Shown here: in pieces, positions 63,076 through 64,000 of the stretch | Layout of the letters: each line of letters begins with the position of its first letter | Position numbering within the stretch: the first letter of the stretch is position 1 | NCBI GenBank assembly: GCA_013399115.1 | Contig: VXAA01006448.1 | Coordinates: 248,001 to 312,000 of the forward strand | Direction: 5' to 3' | From: Anseranas semipalmata | Lineage: Eukaryota > Chordata > Aves > Anseriformes > Anseranatidae | DNA length: 64,000 bases | Program-made: the position numbers and the translations under genes | Notes under the pieces: generated by a model | Database searches by the model: none | What the model was told of the DNA's origin: nothing | The model's input: only the letters and a program-made list of their open reading frames with translations

Positions 63076-64000
63076 GTAATTAAGTTCCTCTAGGTGTTTT
63101 GAAAAAGCTGGGTTCTGCCTCTGTTCAGTCCCTGGAAGGAGGCTGTGGGCATGGTGAATTGGATAATTAAGGCATCTAAGCTAGATGGGTATAATAAGCA
63201 GTATAATGAAGCCTGGTTCCTTTGGTGATGGCCTGAATTCAGGAAAATGTTTAAGCACATGGTTAATGTATTTATTTTTTTTTTTTTCACCTAGAGATGC
63301 TTTCCTAAACTGCCAAGTAAGGGAACCGTGTGGGGCTGATACGTGAGGAAACAGTTAATGAGTTTACTTCTCTTTCAAGATAATGGCACTGGGAAGGCAC
63401 ATGGGAAGATATGAATAAGGGCTGCAAGCTGTGGAGGGCCTTTCAGTTATACACTGAATGTAATCCATACACTAGGCTTTTACAGTGCAAGGATTGCAGG
63501 CAATAAGCAGAATAATTTGGCATGTCCTGTTGTCCTTGCATTGCATGTTGTCTGGTCAGGAAGCTAAAAAGGCAGCTGTTCCTGCCCCATATACTTGTCA
63601 GGCTATCACTGGCAATTTAAAATGAAAATACTTGGTGGAGTTGGTAGCACAGAGGACTTGTAATGGGAAGATTTGGGGCTGTGGGCAAGGATAAATCAGT
63701 GTATTCAGTGATCTGCTCTGTTCTTTGGGCTGTGCACATCTGCCCTGTCTCCGAAAGATACACAGCTCCACATGCATGGAGAAAATCGCGTGATTGCATT
63801 TATGTCATTGGAAAGGTACTTTTCTTTTGATAGTGTTTCTCAGCTGCATTGGAGATTAATTTAAAAAAATGAGAAGTAATTCAAAAGCCATTTAAATGTT
63901 TACGTTGAACCTGGTTTGGTAATGCAAGGCTTCCACATTGTTCTTGTGTTTTCAAAGTGATTGTCATTCAACTTGGTATTATGCTATCTTGCATGTGAGC
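63076..64000. other. Non-coding sequence to window end
   Basis: Contains a T-run near 63274-63287 and no supported gene. The small minus-strand frames at 63090-63290 and 63617-63799 have no recognisable features. Confidence 0.5.

Noticed and set aside
63630..63700. tRNA-SINE-like phrase ggagttggtagcacagagga
   Set aside because: No box B or SINE body follows; the match is too short.
1..64000. Bacterial-type systems, CRISPR arrays, phage or complete endogenous retrovirus
   Set aside because: No regularly spaced repeats, operons, paired LTRs, gag/pol/env order or dense coding; the window is vertebrate non-coding DNA with LINE and SINE relics.

Overview
The window looks like a piece of a draft vertebrate nuclear genome, most likely a bird; a crocodilian or turtle is the alternative. 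The evidence is the CR1-type LINE fragments in both orientations and at several ages, a few very old MIR-like SINE relics, generally AT-leaning sequence with few CpGs, one strong CpG island, and two assembly gaps (677-698 and 39419-39858). There are no operons, ribosome binding sites, CRISPR arrays or dense ORFs. Apart from reading frames through the N gap and through CR1 sequence, the longest frames are about 110-146 codons, which is close to what chance gives in 64 kb. No complete protein-coding gene can be supported, and no previously undescribed system was found.

Layout. 1-240 is the inner part of an antisense CR1 copy cut by the window edge. 241-39100 is mostly unique non-coding sequence. 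It carries a GC-rich block of unknown origin (1080-1365), MIR-like relics (about 3903, 12775, 23020, 28491 antisense and 37688), a short antisense CR1 3' end (6781-6945), a decayed sense CR1 with reverse transcriptase (RT) motifs (11431-12569), and a cluster of three small inverted repeats (22495-22564). 39130-40110 is a CpG island interrupted by a 440-base gap. It is the best candidate in the window for a gene promoter, but which gene it serves, and on which strand, cannot be read. 40110-57000 is non-coding, with a tandem duplication (48778-48849), antisense CR1 remnants (52585-52768, and probably 53560-53740) and several stretches that look like conserved regulatory DNA. 57014-57104 and 63019-63075 are short + strand segments bounded by good splice signals, listed as candidate exons only. 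57755-58710 is an ancient antisense CR1 with a recognisable YLDF motif. 60085-61355 is the best-preserved CR1 copy, in sense orientation, still disabled by in-frame stops and a frameshift.

How the parts relate. The simplest reading is a gene-poor intergenic region or large-intron landscape around one CpG-island promoter, with transposon fragments of different ages scattered through it. If the two candidate exons are real, a + strand transcript could start near the island and extend right. This is inference and needs RNA data or a whole-genome alignment.
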